A stretch of DNA of 64,000 nt from Sulfitobacter sp. HGT1 (GCF_013282155.1 NZ_BLWI01000012.1:1-64000); one strand, 5' to 3'. Positions 46,367 through 56,588 are shown, counted from the stretch's first letter. Program-made: numbers and translations. The notes: a model not told the origin generated them from the sequence alone.

Positions 46367-46701
46367 TTCATGCGTCCTCCGTTAGGGACAGGCTGCGCGG
46401 GCCGCGTCAGCACGATTGCCCCGTTTTCATCAGGCACCCCCAGCACCAGAACTTCGGACATGAACGGCCCGATCTGGCGCGGTGGGAAATTCACGACACC
46501 CATCACCTGGGTGCCGACCAGATCCTCGGGCGTGTAATGCACGGTGATCTGGGCAGATGTCTTGCGTTCACCGATCTCGGGTCCGAAATCGATCCACATC
46601 TTGATTGCCGGTTTGCGGGCTTCCGGAAACGGCTCGGCGCGTGTGATCGTGCCAACCCGGATATCTACCGCCAGAAAATCGTCAAAGCCGATCTCAGTCA
46701 C
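46363..46701 (-). CDS. CsaA-like tRNA-binding-domain protein
   Basis: This 112-residue protein is a single oligonucleotide/tRNA-binding (OB-fold) domain like Csa[36 protein letters not shown], then [39 protein letters not shown]. CsaA is reported as an export-related chaperone in Bacillus, but the family function is unsettled. The start is GTG at 46701, since it lies 8 bases into the end of proC (GTGACTGA junction) and yields the usual length; the longer frame begins inside proC. Start and stop are both coupled to neighbours. Confidence 0.87.
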   Translation of the reverse strand: MTEIGFDDFLAVDIRVGTITRAEPFPEARKPAIKMWIDFGPEIGERKTSAQITVHYTPEDLVGTQVMGVVNFPPRQIGPFMSEVLVLGVPDENGAIVLTRPAQPVPNGGRMN

Positions 46702-47509
46702 GGGACAGCTCTCGGGAACGGTCCGCAGCAGCGGCAACGGCGCGTTTGAGCAAGGCCGGAAAGCCGTTTTCCGCGTCCATCAACACATCCAGCGCGGCCT
46801 GCGTGGTCCCGTTCGGGCTGGTGACGTTCTTGCGCAGCTGTGTCGGGTCTTCGTCCGATGCTTTGGCCAAGGCCCCTGCCCCTGCCACGGTTGCTGTGGC
46901 CAGTTGCAGCGCCAGTTCGGGGCTCAGCCCTTGGGCAACGCCGCCTGCGGCCATGGTTTCGATCATGTGGAAGACATAGGCCGGACCGGAGCCGCTGACG
47001 CCGGTCACCGCATCAATCTGCGCTTCTTCGTCCAGACGCACCACATCGCCAACGGCGCTGAGCAGTTCTTCGGCCTCGTCCATGCCTTGGGCACCGACGT
47101 TGTCATTGCCGACAATTGCCGCAATGCCCTGGCTGATGGCCGCAGGCGTGTTGGGCATGGCGCGCACGATCGGCGTCTTTGCCCCGAGTGTCTTTTCGAA
47201 AGTGGCGATTGTGGTACCCGCAGCAACGCTGACAAATACAGTCTTGCCATTGCCCATCGCCTGCAAGGTCGGCAAGGCATCGCCCATCATCTGCGGCTTT
47301 ACAGCGACCAGAACGATGGCAGGGGCGGCAGGCAAATCGACATTCAACTGGATACCCTGCGCTTTGAGCCAGTCGGATGGATGCGGGTCAATGACCCAGA
47401 CGGATGATTTCGGCAAACCACGTGCCAGCCAACCGGCCAACATCGCAGATCCCATCTTGCCGCAGCCCAGCAGAACAAGGCCGTCTTTTGCAATACGTGT
47501 ATCTTTCAT
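46694..47509 (-). CDS. proC: Pyrroline-5-carboxylate reductase
   Basis: ProC reduces pyrroline-5-carboxylate to proline with NADPH, the last step of proline synthesis. The 271 residues have the Rossmann loop [49 protein letters not shown] and a C-terminal signature near [30 protein letters not shown]. Start 47509 follows GGGGGAAA. It follows the YbjN gene by 37 bases and overlaps the CsaA-like gene by 8 bases. YbjN-proC is a usual alphaproteobacterial pair. Confidence 0.95.
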   Translation of the reverse strand: MKDTRIAKDGLVLLGCGKMGSAMLAGWLARGLPKSSVWVIDPHPSDWLKAQGIQLNVDLPAAPAIVLVAVKPQMMGDALPTLQAMGNGKTVFVSVAAGTTIATFEKTLGAKTPIVRAMPNTPAAISQGIAAIVGNDNVGAQGMDEAEELLSAVGDVVRLDEEAQIDAVTGVSGSGPAYVFHMIETMAAGGVAQGLSPELALQLATATVAGAGALAKASDEDPTQLRKNVTSPNGTTQAALDVLMDAENGFPALLKRAVAAAADRSRELSRD

Positions 47510-47546
47510 CGCGATTTCCCCCAATTTTCATCATTGGGGGCAACAC

Positions 47547-48047
47547 TTACGCGTGGCCGTAGGCCTCTGCAATGGCAACCTGAAGCGCCTGCTTGGGCGT
47601 TTGATCGCCCCACACAACAAGTTGAACGGCAGGGTAATAGCGTTCAGCGCTCAGGACCGCGGCACCGATCATCGTGTCGATCTGTTCAGCCGTCGCATCC
47701 TGACCGCCAGCCAGCACCAAGCCATAGCGATAGATCATCGTCTTTTGCTCGGCCCAATAGGTAAAGGCACCCGCCCAGCACTGGTCGTTCACGTCATTGA
47801 GCAAATGGTACAACGCAGGCAGCTTTTCGGCTGGCGGGTCCATTTCAAATGAACAGATCAGGCGCAAGGTCTCGTCATAGGCCGACCATGCCAGCGTGAT
47901 CGAATAGGTCCGCCACTGGCCCTCGACGGCCATTGCGATTTGTTCATCCGATATTCTGTCGAAATCCCACTCGTTAAACGCTGCCAGGTTTTCGACGATA
48001 TCGATGGGATGGATCTCGTCGTCAAAATACTGCTCGCTCAGGGCCAT
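47547..48047 (-). CDS. YbjN-domain protein
   Basis: This 166-residue cytosolic protein matches the YbjN family (sensory-chaperone-like fold similar to type III secretion chaperones): HPIDIVENLAAFNEWDFDRISDEQIAMAVEGQW, TLRLICSFEMDPPAEKLPALYHLLNDVNDQCWAGAFTYW and AAVLSAERYYPAVQLVVWGDQTPKQALQVAIAE. In E. coli, YbjN is linked to motility and stress, but the molecular task is unknown. It heads the run with proC, CsaA and hydroxyacid dehydrogenase. The region upstream holds an inverted repeat (48131-48196). Confidence 0.88.
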   Translation of the reverse strand: MALSEQYFDDEIHPIDIVENLAAFNEWDFDRISDEQIAMAVEGQWRTYSITLAWSAYDETLRLICSFEMDPPAEKLPALYHLLNDVNDQCWAGAFTYWAEQKTMIYRYGLVLAGGQDATAEQIDTMIGAAVLSAERYYPAVQLVVWGDQTPKQALQVAIAEAYGHA

Positions 48048-48384
48048 GTTACCACCTCGTATTTTCTTGGGTATCGCGATGCCGGGGCACCTCAATACTT
48101 GGGTGTGTTCACTATGGGACGCTGCTCATCGCTATCCCCATACAAGATATGGTGCGCATATGACGTCCGCGTGGCAAGCCTTTTTCTGGGGATAGCTACA
48201 AAAGATGGGGGATAACCTCAGTATATTGTGGATAAAGCCATCCAATACACCAAATTTGGGAAATCGCGCTGCATCCGAAACTGGCAAATCGCTAAATGCA
48301 ATCGCCGGCCCTAAAGAAAACAACGCACCCGAATGTAAATCCGGGTGCGTATCAAACGTTAAAAATCGGAAGGGAAATCGGCGA
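48048..48384. other. 337-base gap with an inverted repeat and the ubiK terminator
   Basis: It contains the ubiK terminator (48323-48350), a 10-bp inverted repeat GCTATCCCCA / TGGGGATAGC at 48131-48140 and 48187-48196 with a 46-base spacer, and a third related TGGGGGATAACC near 48206. It lies upstream of the YbjN gene. No protein-coding frame or known RNA family was seen. Confidence 0.7.
48323..48350 (-). terminator. Intrinsic terminator of the ubiK gene
   Basis: CGCACCCG pairs with CGGGTGCG around a 10-base loop; on the minus strand it is followed by TTGTTTTCTTT. It lies 35 bases past the ubiK-like stop. Confidence 0.75.
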
Positions 48385-48636
48385 TCAGCCCTTTGCTTCG
48401 ATCGCGTCCAGACGGGCCTTGAGCGCCTCGTTCTCTTCGCGGGCTTTCTGGGCCATCGCGCGGACGGCATCAAATTCGTCACGGGTCACAAAATCGCGGT
48501 CGGCCAACCAACGGTCCATCATGCCCTTCATGGCCGTCTCGGCCTCGGTTTTGGCACCTTGGGCCACGCCCATGGCGTTGGTCATCATCTGCGAGATGTC
48601 ATCAAATATCTTGTTGCGGGTCTGCATTGCGGTCAC
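48385..48636 (-). CDS. ubiK: Ubiquinone-biosynthesis accessory factor UbiK family
   Basis: This 83-residue helical protein has the BMFP core: [70 protein letters not shown]. UbiK binds UbiJ and helps the aerobic ubiquinone enzymes in E. coli. The coiled-coil C-terminus gives trimerisation. It is divergent from lgt (88 bases), an arrangement found in many alphaproteobacteria. Assignment as ubiK rests on family similarity. Confidence 0.9.
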   Translation of the reverse strand: MTAMQTRNKIFDDISQMMTNAMGVAQGAKTEAETAMKGMMDRWLADRDFVTRDEFDAVRAMAQKAREENEALKARLDAIEAKG

Positions 48637-48724
48637 TCCTGTACGACGGTTGCTCTCTATATGGTGTTCAATTCATCTTCTCGCAAGGTTGACTTCGCCG
48701 CGCGGGCAGGCTCAATCACGCCCT

Positions 48725-49609
48725 ATGATAGCAATGCTCCCCTTTCCCGATATGTCCCCCGAGATTTTCTCGATTACCTTGTTTGGCATGACCTTTGCGC
48801 TGCGCTGGTACGCGCTGGCCTATATTGCAGGCATCGTCATCGGATGGCGTATTGTTGTGCGCACGGTCAACCACCCCGACTACTGGAGTGGTGGAAAACC
48901 GGTCATGACCAAAGAGCGGGTCGAGGACCTGTTGTTCTGGGTCATTCTGGGTGTGATCCTTGGCGGGCGGCTTGGCTATGTGCTGTTCTACCAGCCTGCC
49001 TATTACCTTGAAAATCCCTTCCAGATCCTGCGTATCTGGGAAGGCGGGATGTCATTTCATGGTGGTGCAATCGGCGTCGTTCTGGCGTTCCTGTTCTTCA
49101 CGGTGCGCCACGGCTTCAGCAAGATTTCGACAGGCGATATGGTGGCCCTTGGTCTTGCGCCGGGTTTGTTTCTTGGCCGGCTCGCAAATTTCATCAACGC
49201 CGAGCTTTGGGGGCGCCCGACCGATTTGCCTTGGGGCGTGCCCTTTCCCACGCTGGCCGCGCAAAATTGCCCCGATGTCGTCGGCATCTGCGCCCGTCAC
49301 CCATCGCAACTGTACGAAGCAGCGCTTGAAGGGCTGATTCTGGGCGCGCTGCTGCTGTACATGGCGTGGCGGCGCGGCGCGTTGAAATCCGAAGGGCTGG
49401 TCGGCGGCACGTTTTTGGCAGGGTACGGCATCGCGCGTTTCATGGTGGAATTTGTCCGCCAGCCTGATGCGCAATTCATCACCCCCGGCAATCCGCTGGG
49501 CCTTGCGTGGCAAATGGGTGGCTATGGTCTGACGATGGGGCAAATCCTGTGCCTGCCAATGATCGCCATCGGGTGCTATTTCATCATCCGGTCCAGACGC
49601 ATCGCATGA
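48725..49609 (+). CDS. lgt: Prolipoprotein diacylglyceryl transferase
   Basis: Lgt transfers diacylglycerol from phosphatidylglycerol to the lipobox Cys of prolipoproteins, in the inner membrane. The 294 residues hold seven transmembrane helices, [28 protein letters not shown] (the catalytic His segment), [25 protein letters not shown] and [16 protein letters not shown] and [15 protein letters not shown]. All family signatures are present. MIAM gives two starts (48725, 48734). The stop overlaps the next start as ATGA. Confidence 0.95.
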   Translation: MIAMLPFPDMSPEIFSITLFGMTFALRWYALAYIAGIVIGWRIVVRTVNHPDYWSGGKPVMTKERVEDLLFWVILGVILGGRLGYVLFYQPAYYLENPFQILRIWEGGMSFHGGAIGVVLAFLFFTVRHGFSKISTGDMVALGLAPGLFLGRLANFINAELWGRPTDLPWGVPFPTLAAQNCPDVVGICARHPSQLYEAALEGLILGALLLYMAWRRGALKSEGLVGGTFLAGYGIARFMVEFVRQPDAQFITPGNPLGLAWQMGGYGLTMGQILCLPMIAIGCYFIIRSRRIA

Positions 49610-50697
49610 CCGACCTGTTGGACCATATCAAGGCGCAGATCAGCGCCAATGGCCCCATGCGCATCGACGAATACATGGCGACCTGCCTGCTGCACCCGAC
49701 GCTTGGCTATTACACCACCCGCGATCCTTTGGGCGCACAGGGTGATTTTGTTACCGCGCCGGAAATCAGCCAGATGTTCGGGGAACTTATCGGGCTGTGC
49801 CTTGCCCAGACGTGGCTGTCGCAAGGATCGCCTGCCCGGTTTACCTTGGCGGAGCTGGGACCGGGGCGCGGCACGTTGATGGCTGACATCTTGCGCGCCA
49901 CCCGCAACGTGCCCGGTTTTGTCGCCGCAGCCGAAATCGCGCTGGTCGAAGCATCGCCCAAGCTGCGCGATGTGCAGGCGGCGGCACTGGCGGGTCACAA
50001 GGTCACATGGTTTGACACCGCAGACACCCTGCCCGATCAGCCGCTGTATCTGGTGGCGAATGAGTTCTTTGACGCCCTGCCGATCCGGCAGTTCATCCGC
50101 ACGGGCGATGGCTGGAGAGAACGGCAAATCGGTCTGGCAGACGACACAAACGACACAAACGACACAAACGGCGCGCTGTGCTTTGGCTTGGGCCCCGTAT
50201 CACCGCAACCGGCCTTGGCGCATCGCCTTGAGGATACGTCCGAAGGCGATCTGATCGAAGATTGTGCGCAGATCGCGCCGACGTTGCAGGCCGTGTCAAC
50301 GCCCATTGCGACACATGGCGGGGCGGCGTTGATCATCGACTATGGCGACTGGCGCACTTTGGGCGACACGTTTCAGGCGCTGCGGGCCCATGAAAAGACC
50401 GATCCGCTGACAGCGCCGGGAGCCTGTGACCTGACAGCCCATGTCGATTTTGAACAACTGGCCATTGCCGCAGCACCTGCACAATACACCCGCATCACGC
50501 CCCAAGGTGTGTTCCTTGAGCGGCTGGGCATTACGCAGCGTGCGCAAGTTTTGGCCAAGACACTGACCGGCCCGGCCCTTGAGACGCATATCGCCGCACA
50601 TCGGCGCTTGACGCACCCGTCAGATATGGGAAACCTGTTCAAGGTGATGGGGCTTTATCCACCGATGCAACCCCCACCGCCGGGATTGGAACCATGA
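49606..50697 (+). CDS. NDUFAF7/MidA-type SAM-dependent methyltransferase
   Basis: This 363-residue protein is the bacterial homologue of NDUFAF7, which methylates an Arg in the 49-kDa subunit of respiratory complex I. The SAM loop is [28 protein letters not shown] follows, and [12 protein letters not shown] and LIIDYGDWR close the active site. Residues 180-188 are three exact Asp-Thr-Asn repeats encoded by three identical 9-base units (GACACAAAC) at 50143-50169. The start overlaps the lgt stop (ATGA), and the stop overlaps the pgeF start (ATGA). Confidence 0.9.
   Translation: MTDLLDHIKAQISANGPMRIDEYMATCLLHPTLGYYTTRDPLGAQGDFVTAPEISQMFGELIGLCLAQTWLSQGSPARFTLAELGPGRGTLMADILRATRNVPGFVAAAEIALVEASPKLRDVQAAALAGHKVTWFDTADTLPDQPLYLVANEFFDALPIRQFIRTGDGWRERQIGLADDTNDTNDTNGALCFGLGPVSPQPALAHRLEDTSEGDLIEDCAQIAPTLQAVSTPIATHGGAALIIDYGDWRTLGDTFQALRAHEKTDPLTAPGACDLTAHVDFEQLAIAAAPAQYTRITPQGVFLERLGITQRAQVLAKTLTGPALETHIAAHRRLTHPSDMGNLFKVMGLYPPMQPPPPGLEP
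50143..50169 (+). repeat. Coding 9-bp tandem repeat (3 copies of GACACAAAC)
   Basis: Three perfect units encode DTN-DTN-DTN in the NDUFAF7-like gene. Changes in copy number would keep the frame. Confidence 0.9.
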
Positions 50698-51449
50698 CGC
50701 TTGAGATTTTGACATCCGACAGTCTGGGTGCCGTGCGGCACGGCTTTTTCACGCGCCGTGGCGGGGCATCGTCTGGTGTATTTACGGGGCTGAATTGCGG
50801 CAGCGGCAGTTCCGATCAACGCGAAATCGTCGAGATAAACCGCGGGCGTGTCGCCGATGCCATGGGGGTGCCCGGCTCGCATCTGGTCGGGGTGCATCAG
50901 ATCCATTCCGCGACCGCCGTCACTGTCGATGGCCCGCTTGCCGACAAACCCCGCGCCGATGCGCTGGTCACCGCGACACCCGGTCTGGCGCTGTCCGTGC
51001 TCACGGCCGATTGCCAGCCGGTACTGTTTGCCGATCTGAACGCTGGCGTGATTGGTGCGGCCCATGCGGGCTGGCGCGGTGCGCTGGATGGCGTGTTGCT
51101 GTCCACAGTCGAGGCAATGGAGGCCCTGGGCGCGCAGCGGGCCAACATACGCGCCGTCATTGGCCCCTGCATCAGCCAGCGCGCCTATGAGGTCGGGCCG
51201 GAATTCATCGACAGCTTTCTTGCGGAAGACCCCGATTACGCCCGCTATTTTGCCAATGGCAAGGACGACCGGATGCAATTCGATCTGCCCGGCTTTGGGT
51301 TGAACCGTTTGCGCGCGACCGGGGTCGGACATGCCGAATGGACCCATCACTGCACCTATAGTGATCCGAACCGCTTCTATTCCTATCGGCGTACGACCCA
51401 CGCCAAAGAAGCGGATTACGGTCGCCTGATTGCAGCGATCACGCTTTGA
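50694..51449 (+). CDS. pgeF: Peptidoglycan editing factor PgeF (YfiH, laccase-like)
   Basis: PgeF removes wrongly built muropeptides in E. coli (editing of L-Ser for L-Ala) and is a multicopper-like or purine-nucleoside-processing enzyme in other reports. The 251 residues have the conserved HQIHSATAVTVDG, LSVLTADCQPVLFAD, GAAHAGWRGALDGVL and GPCISQRAYEVGPEF motifs, which bind metal via His/Cys. The start overlaps the methyltransferase stop as ATGA. Final gene of the lgt block. Confidence 0.92.
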   Translation: MTLEILTSDSLGAVRHGFFTRRGGASSGVFTGLNCGSGSSDQREIVEINRGRVADAMGVPGSHLVGVHQIHSATAVTVDGPLADKPRADALVTATPGLALSVLTADCQPVLFADLNAGVIGAAHAGWRGALDGVLLSTVEAMEALGAQRANIRAVIGPCISQRAYEVGPEFIDSFLAEDPDYARYFANGKDDRMQFDLPGFGLNRLRATGVGHAEWTHHCTYSDPNRFYSYRRTTHAKEADYGRLIAAITL

Positions 51450-51753
51450 GGTGATCAGATCGGGGCGAAGTTGGGCAAAAATGCGTCCGGCCTTTGCCAT
51501 CTTCTTGCCAAAAACTGTATCCTCCCCTTTCACATGATCACGGAATTTAGCCCGTAATCGGCGGGGATTTAGGCCATAAACATCAATAAAACATAGGAAA
51601 TATGGTGATTGGGGCGAAACCGTCATAAATCCGTCCGTAAAATTTTCACTTTCCTGAAAAGAACAGTCCCATCGCCCTATCGTCGCCCAAAAGGCTCTGC
51701 ATATTGATCCTTAACGAAAGAGCAGACACGAAAAATAACAAAGGGTCACGATC
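51450..51753. other. 304-base gap without recognised gene
   Basis: AT-richer than neighbours, with TTTAGCCCG and TTTAGGCC near 51550-51575 and a GAAAAG-rich tail. It includes the promoter region of the 47-codon gene. A long minus-strand frame passes through it from pgeF but looks like a shadow. No RNA family is recognised. Confidence 0.5.
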
Positions 51754-51897
51754 ATGAAAATCAAAACACGCTTCATCAAATCCATTGTTGAAACCGCAGC
51801 CAAGGATGACACCGTAATGCCATGGGCACGTGGCGCGCGTCGCGCAGCGTTCATCGCAAAGCGCTCGACATCTCAGTCGGTTCGCAAGTCCGCTTAA
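51754..51897 (+). CDS. 47-aa basic microprotein
   Basis: The frame begins ATGAAAATC at 51754 and ends TAA at 51895-51897. The 47 residues start MKIKTRFIKSIVETAAKD, followed by DTVMPWARGARRAAFIAKRSTS and QSVRKSA. AAAGGG lies 7-12 bases before the ATG. The product is very basic (11 Lys/Arg) with a central MPWARGARR motif that recalls small proteins seen in other Rhodobacteraceae, although I cannot cite a family. Possible role: DNA or RNA binding, or ribosome-linked. The gene stands alone with about 220 bases to the Hint gene. Confidence 0.65.
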   Translation: MKIKTRFIKSIVETAAKDDTVMPWARGARRAAFIAKRSTSQSVRKSA

Positions 51898-52121
51898 GCA
51901 CCATACCCTGCGGCACGCAAAAGACGATTAATGAGTGCGCGGCGCAGGATTGCACGTTGCTGTGTCCCGACCTCACAGCGACGTAAAATGGAAATCAGGA
52001 AACGGCGCAAAGTAGATCGCCAATAACGTACCCCAAGACGTTTGCATCACTTCATGCACATGTCTCATCATGCGGCTAAGTGGGGGCTTGGGCTATGTGA
52101 TGCAATTCTGAAAGCAACACC

Positions 52122-52910
52122 ATGACATCGAATGTTGTCCCTTCGATTGAATCCAAACGCATTTACCCCTCTAATGCCCCCAAAGCGCACAGACTTTATG
52201 GCGCATCGCTTTCGCGAGGGCCCAAAATGCAAGCTGAACAACCGACCCGAAGCTATGAGATCGTCGCAAAACGCGCCGACGGATCCGTGTTTATCGGTCA
52301 GAACCGCGCGCCCGCCCTTCCGGTTTTTGAAGATGCTTTTTCAGCGTTTGCCCACGGCTCGCCCGTGTTGACAGATCATGGTGATGTGGCCGTCGAAGAC
52401 CTGCATCCCGGTGACATGATCATAAAAGGGGATGGCAAGGCCGCCCCTCTATTGTGGGTCGGATCTAGCTTATTCATACCCGCCGATTCCGGCAAGCGGA
52501 CCCCGTTGGTTCGCATTATGGCAGACAGTCTTGGTGCCGGACGCCCCTCCGGATTTCTGACGTTCGGGCCATCCGCGCGCATGTTGCACACCCCGCTGCA
52601 CCTGCGCGGGGACGGAACGCAAAGGGAATTTCTGACGTTGCTGCGCGATCTGGTCGACGGGGTGAATATCATCGAGATTTCACCGCCGACCCCTGTGCGT
52701 TTGTACCATCTGTGCCTCGCGCGCCATGCAACGATCACCGTTGGCGGGCTACCAGTCGAGACATTCCACCCGGGGCCTGATGTCTTGCGGACTCTATCGA
52801 TCCGGCACCGTGACCAGTTTTTGGGTATGTTTCCACATATTCAAAGCGACAAGGATTTTGGCCCGCTGTGCCATCTCCGCGTGGCAGGAACTTCGGACAT
52901 GCTGCTTTAG
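52122..52910 (+). CDS. Hint-domain protein (Hint_2 type), second copy
   Basis: This 262-residue protein has an N-terminal region of about 75 residues of unknown type, then the Hint domain: FAHGSPVLTDHGDVAVEDLHPGDMIIKGDGKAAPLLWVGSS, RIMADSLGAGRPSGFLTFGPSARMLH and YHLCLARHATITVGGLPVETFHPG. The normal nucleophile (CFxxGT) is FAHGS, so there is no Cys or Ser nucleophile at that place. The last Hint strand and its RHATITVGGLPVETFHPG block fit Hint_2. It shares the domain but little sequence with the protein at 17352. The start could also be the Met at residue 36. Confidence 0.82.
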   Translation: MTSNVVPSIESKRIYPSNAPKAHRLYGASLSRGPKMQAEQPTRSYEIVAKRADGSVFIGQNRAPALPVFEDAFSAFAHGSPVLTDHGDVAVEDLHPGDMIIKGDGKAAPLLWVGSSLFIPADSGKRTPLVRIMADSLGAGRPSGFLTFGPSARMLHTPLHLRGDGTQREFLTLLRDLVDGVNIIEISPPTPVRLYHLCLARHATITVGGLPVETFHPGPDVLRTLSIRHRDQFLGMFPHIQSDKDFGPLCHLRVAGTSDMLL

Positions 52911-52923
52911 GGCAGTCGCCCGA

Positions 52924-53424
52924 TCAGGCGCTGGTGCTTAATCTATCTTCCAACACATCAAACGGCACGCCGGGTTCATCCTTGGCAGGGCGGATAACGA
53001 GGCTGGTTTTGACGCTCGCGACATTGGGCGTGGTCAGCAACTGCCCTGTCAGAAAGCTTTGAAAGCTCGACAAATCAGGCGCGACACATTTCAGGATAAA
53101 GTCCACTTCGCCGTTCAGCATGTGGCACTCGCGTACCAGCGGCCAGCTGCGGCACTTTCCCTCGAATGCGGTCAGGTCTGATTCGGCCTGGCTGGCCAGC
53201 CCGACCATTGCGAATACCTGTACCTCGAACCCCAGGTCACGCGCATTCACGTCCGCATGATACCCCCGGATATAGCCGCTTTCTTCGAGCGTGCGCACGC
53301 GACGCAAACAAGGAGGCGCAGAAATACCGACACGTTTTGCAAGCTCGACATTCGTCATGCGGCCGTCAGCCTGCAATTCGGCTAAAATTTTCCGATCAAT
53401 CGGATCAAGCCGCGTTCCCGCCAT
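52924..53424 (-). CDS. Lrp/AsnC-family transcriptional regulator
   Basis: This 166-residue regulator has an N-terminal helix-turn-helix (LDPIDRKILAELQADGRMTNVELAKRVGISAPPCLRRVRTLEESGYI, residues 6-52) and the C-terminal RAM ligand-binding domain (FEVQVFAMVGLASQAESDLTAFEGKC and VDFILKCVAPDLSSFQSFLTGQLLTTPNVASVKTSLVI). It is divergent from trxB across 222 bases, a layout conserved in alphaproteobacteria. The effector, probably an amino acid, is unknown. Confidence 0.93.
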   Translation of the reverse strand: MAGTRLDPIDRKILAELQADGRMTNVELAKRVGISAPPCLRRVRTLEESGYIRGYHADVNARDLGFEVQVFAMVGLASQAESDLTAFEGKCRSWPLVRECHMLNGEVDFILKCVAPDLSSFQSFLTGQLLTTPNVASVKTSLVIRPAKDEPGVPFDVLEDRLSTSA

Positions 53425-53616
53425 AAAACCCCCAGTTTATTTCCGATTGTTATAGCACCCGCGCAGTCAGACGCAATATTCTTTCGCCGCCGCGCAATAT
53501 TCTAAATCTACGATGGTTGGTGCTTTTGTCGCCTTCGATCAGAAATGGCAAACAGTTACCACCCGTTATTAATTCATGGGTTTAAGGTGCCCTGTGCCAT
53601 GGCTATATTGGGCTAA

Positions 53617-54651
<1,035 letters not shown>

Positions 54652-54762
54652 CATTCGGGCTAGACCGCTTTTGCTGGGATAGCGTTGCCGAATTCGGACA
54701 AAATTCACGCCTTTGTCCGTAAATTGCCGTAAACAGGCCGCAAGGCTTGATTAGCGACGGCG

Positions 54763-54781
54763 GGCGGGTTTATGACCCGCC
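54763..54781 (+). promoter_or_regulatory. Hairpin in the leader of the sat-cysC gene
   Basis: GGCGGGT / ACCCGCC with a 5-base loop lies about 40 bases before the ATG at 54820. It has no T-run, so it may be a leader structure and not a terminator of trxB. Confidence 0.35.
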
Positions 54782-54819
54782 TCAACCGTTCGTTGACCCT
54801 AATTAAGTGCGAGAAACCC

Positions 54820-56532
54820 ATGCAAACGCCGAATCTAGCCCCGATCCCCGAACTTTATGTTTCATACGATTCGGCGCAAAAGCTGAAAATCGAGGCCGGC
54901 GAATTGATCAGCCACGATCTGACCCCGCGCCAGATTTGCGACCTTGAACTGCTGATGAACGGCGGGTTCAACCCGCTTAAGGGTTTCTTGACCGAAGAAG
55001 ACTATAACGGCGTTGTCGAAAACATGCGTCTGGCAGATGGGTCACTGTGGCCGATGCCGATCAACCTGGATGTGTCCGAAAAATTCGCCGAAGGGCTCGA
55101 AATCGGTCAGGATATCGCCCTGCGTGACCAGGAAGGCGTGATCCTTGCGATCATGACCGTCACCGACCGCTGGACCCCCAACAAATCGGTCGAGGCGGAA
55201 AAAGTATTCGGTGCCGATGACACCGCCCACCCTGCCGTGAACTATCTGCATAACACAGCTGGCAACGTCTATCTGGGCGGTCCGGTGACAGGCATCCAGC
55301 AGCCTGTGCACTATGATTTCAAGGCACGTCGCGACACGCCAAACGAATTGCGCGCCTATTTCCGCAAGATGGGCTGGCGCAAAGTTGTCGCGTTTCAAAC
55401 CCGCAACCCGCTGCACCGCGCACATCAGGAACTGACCTTCCGCGCCGCCCGCGAAGCGCAGGCAAACCTGTTGATCCACCCCGTTGTTGGCCTGACCAAA
55501 CCGGGCGACGTTGATCACTTTACCCGCGTGCGCTGCTACGAGGCGGTGTTGAACAAATACCCCGCCGCGACCACGTCGATGAGCCTGCTGAACCTTGCCA
55601 TGCGTATGGCCGGCCCGCGCGAGGCAGTCTGGCACGGTCTGATCCGCAAAAACCACGGCTGTACGCATTTCATCGTTGGCCGCGATCACGCCGGCCCCGG
55701 CAACAACTCCCAAGGCGAAGATTTCTATGGCCCCTATGACGCGCAGGACCTGTTCCGCGCGCATCAGGAAGAAATGGGCATCGAAATGGTCGATTTCAAA
55801 CACATGGTATGGGTCGCCGAGCGCGCCCAATACGAGGCAATCGACGAAATCAAAGACAAAGACGACGTCACGATCCTGAACATTTCCGGCACCGAACTGC
55901 GCCGCCGCCTGCAAGAGGGTCTCGAGATCCCCGAATGGTTCTCCTTCCCCGAAGTGGTGACCGAACTGCGCCGCACCCGTCCGCCACGGAACAAGCAGGG
56001 CTTTACCGTGTTTTTCACCGGTTTCTCGGGCTCGGGCAAATCCACCATCGCCAATGCTTTGATGGTCAAGCTGATGGAAATGGGCGGACGTCCGGTAACG
56101 CTGCTGGATGGTGACATCGTGCGCAAAAACCTGTCGTCGGAACTGGGCTTTAGCAAGGAACACCGCGATCTGAACATCCGCCGCATCGGCTATGTCGCAA
56201 GCGAGATCACCAAAAACGGCGGCATCGCGATCTGTGCGCCCATCGCACCCTATGCCACCACCCGCCGCGCGGTCCGCGAAGACGTCGAAGAATTCGGTGC
56301 CTTCGTTGAAATCCACGTCGCCACATCGATCGAGGAATGCGAACGCCGTGACCGCAAAGGCCTGTACAAGCTGGCCCGCGAAGGAAAGATCAAAGAATTC
56401 ACAGGTATTTCAGACCCTTACGATGTGCCTGAGAACCCGGAGCTTAGCGTTGAGACTGAAAATGTCGACGTGGACAACTGCGCACATCAAGTGCTGCTAA
56501 AGCTGGAGAGCATGGGGTTGATCAAGGGGTAA
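54820..56532 (+). CDS. Bifunctional sulfate adenylyltransferase / adenylylsulfate kinase
   Basis: This 570-residue fusion makes APS from sulfate and ATP and then phosphorylates it to PAPS. The N-terminal ATP sulfurylase part (1-385) has QTRN (193-196) and HRAH (199-202), the ATP site, and GRDHAGPG. The C-terminal APS kinase part has the P-loop GFSGSGKS (401-408), LLDGDIVRKNLSSELGFSKEHRDLNIRRIGYVA and FVEIHVATSIEECERRDRKGLY. Start at 54820 is chosen since MQTPNLAPIPELYVSYDS fits the family. The arrangement is sat first and kinase second, unlike the CysN/CysD plus CysC type. PAPS can feed sulfotransferases such as that at 18.2 kb. Confidence 0.95.
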   Translation: MQTPNLAPIPELYVSYDSAQKLKIEAGELISHDLTPRQICDLELLMNGGFNPLKGFLTEEDYNGVVENMRLADGSLWPMPINLDVSEKFAEGLEIGQDIALRDQEGVILAIMTVTDRWTPNKSVEAEKVFGADDTAHPAVNYLHNTAGNVYLGGPVTGIQQPVHYDFKARRDTPNELRAYFRKMGWRKVVAFQTRNPLHRAHQELTFRAAREAQANLLIHPVVGLTKPGDVDHFTRVRCYEAVLNKYPAATTSMSLLNLAMRMAGPREAVWHGLIRKNHGCTHFIVGRDHAGPGNNSQGEDFYGPYDAQDLFRAHQEEMGIEMVDFKHMVWVAERAQYEAIDEIKDKDDVTILNISGTELRRRLQEGLEIPEWFSFPEVVTELRRTRPPRNKQGFTVFFTGFSGSGKSTIANALMVKLMEMGGRPVTLLDGDIVRKNLSSELGFSKEHRDLNIRRIGYVASEITKNGGIAICAPIAPYATTRRAVREDVEEFGAFVEIHVATSIEECERRDRKGLYKLAREGKIKEFTGISDPYDVPENPELSVETENVDVDNCAHQVLLKLESMGLIKG

Positions 56533-56562
56533 CACCCTCGTTCCCCTTCTGCGAAAACCTGG

Positions 56563-56588
56563 AAAGCCAGCCGTTACAGGCTGGCTTT
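56563..56588. terminator. Terminator between sat-cysC and the GT10 gene
   Basis: AAAGCCAGCC pairs with GGCTGGCTTT around GTTACA. It overlaps the stop of the convergent glycosyltransferase gene (56574), so it may serve both. Confidence 0.8.

Noticed and set aside
50655..51626. 323-residue minus-strand frame opposite pgeF reaching into the gap
   Set aside because: Mostly antisense to the conserved pgeF gene. Only about 175 bases lie in the gap and show no domain, so it is most likely a shadow.
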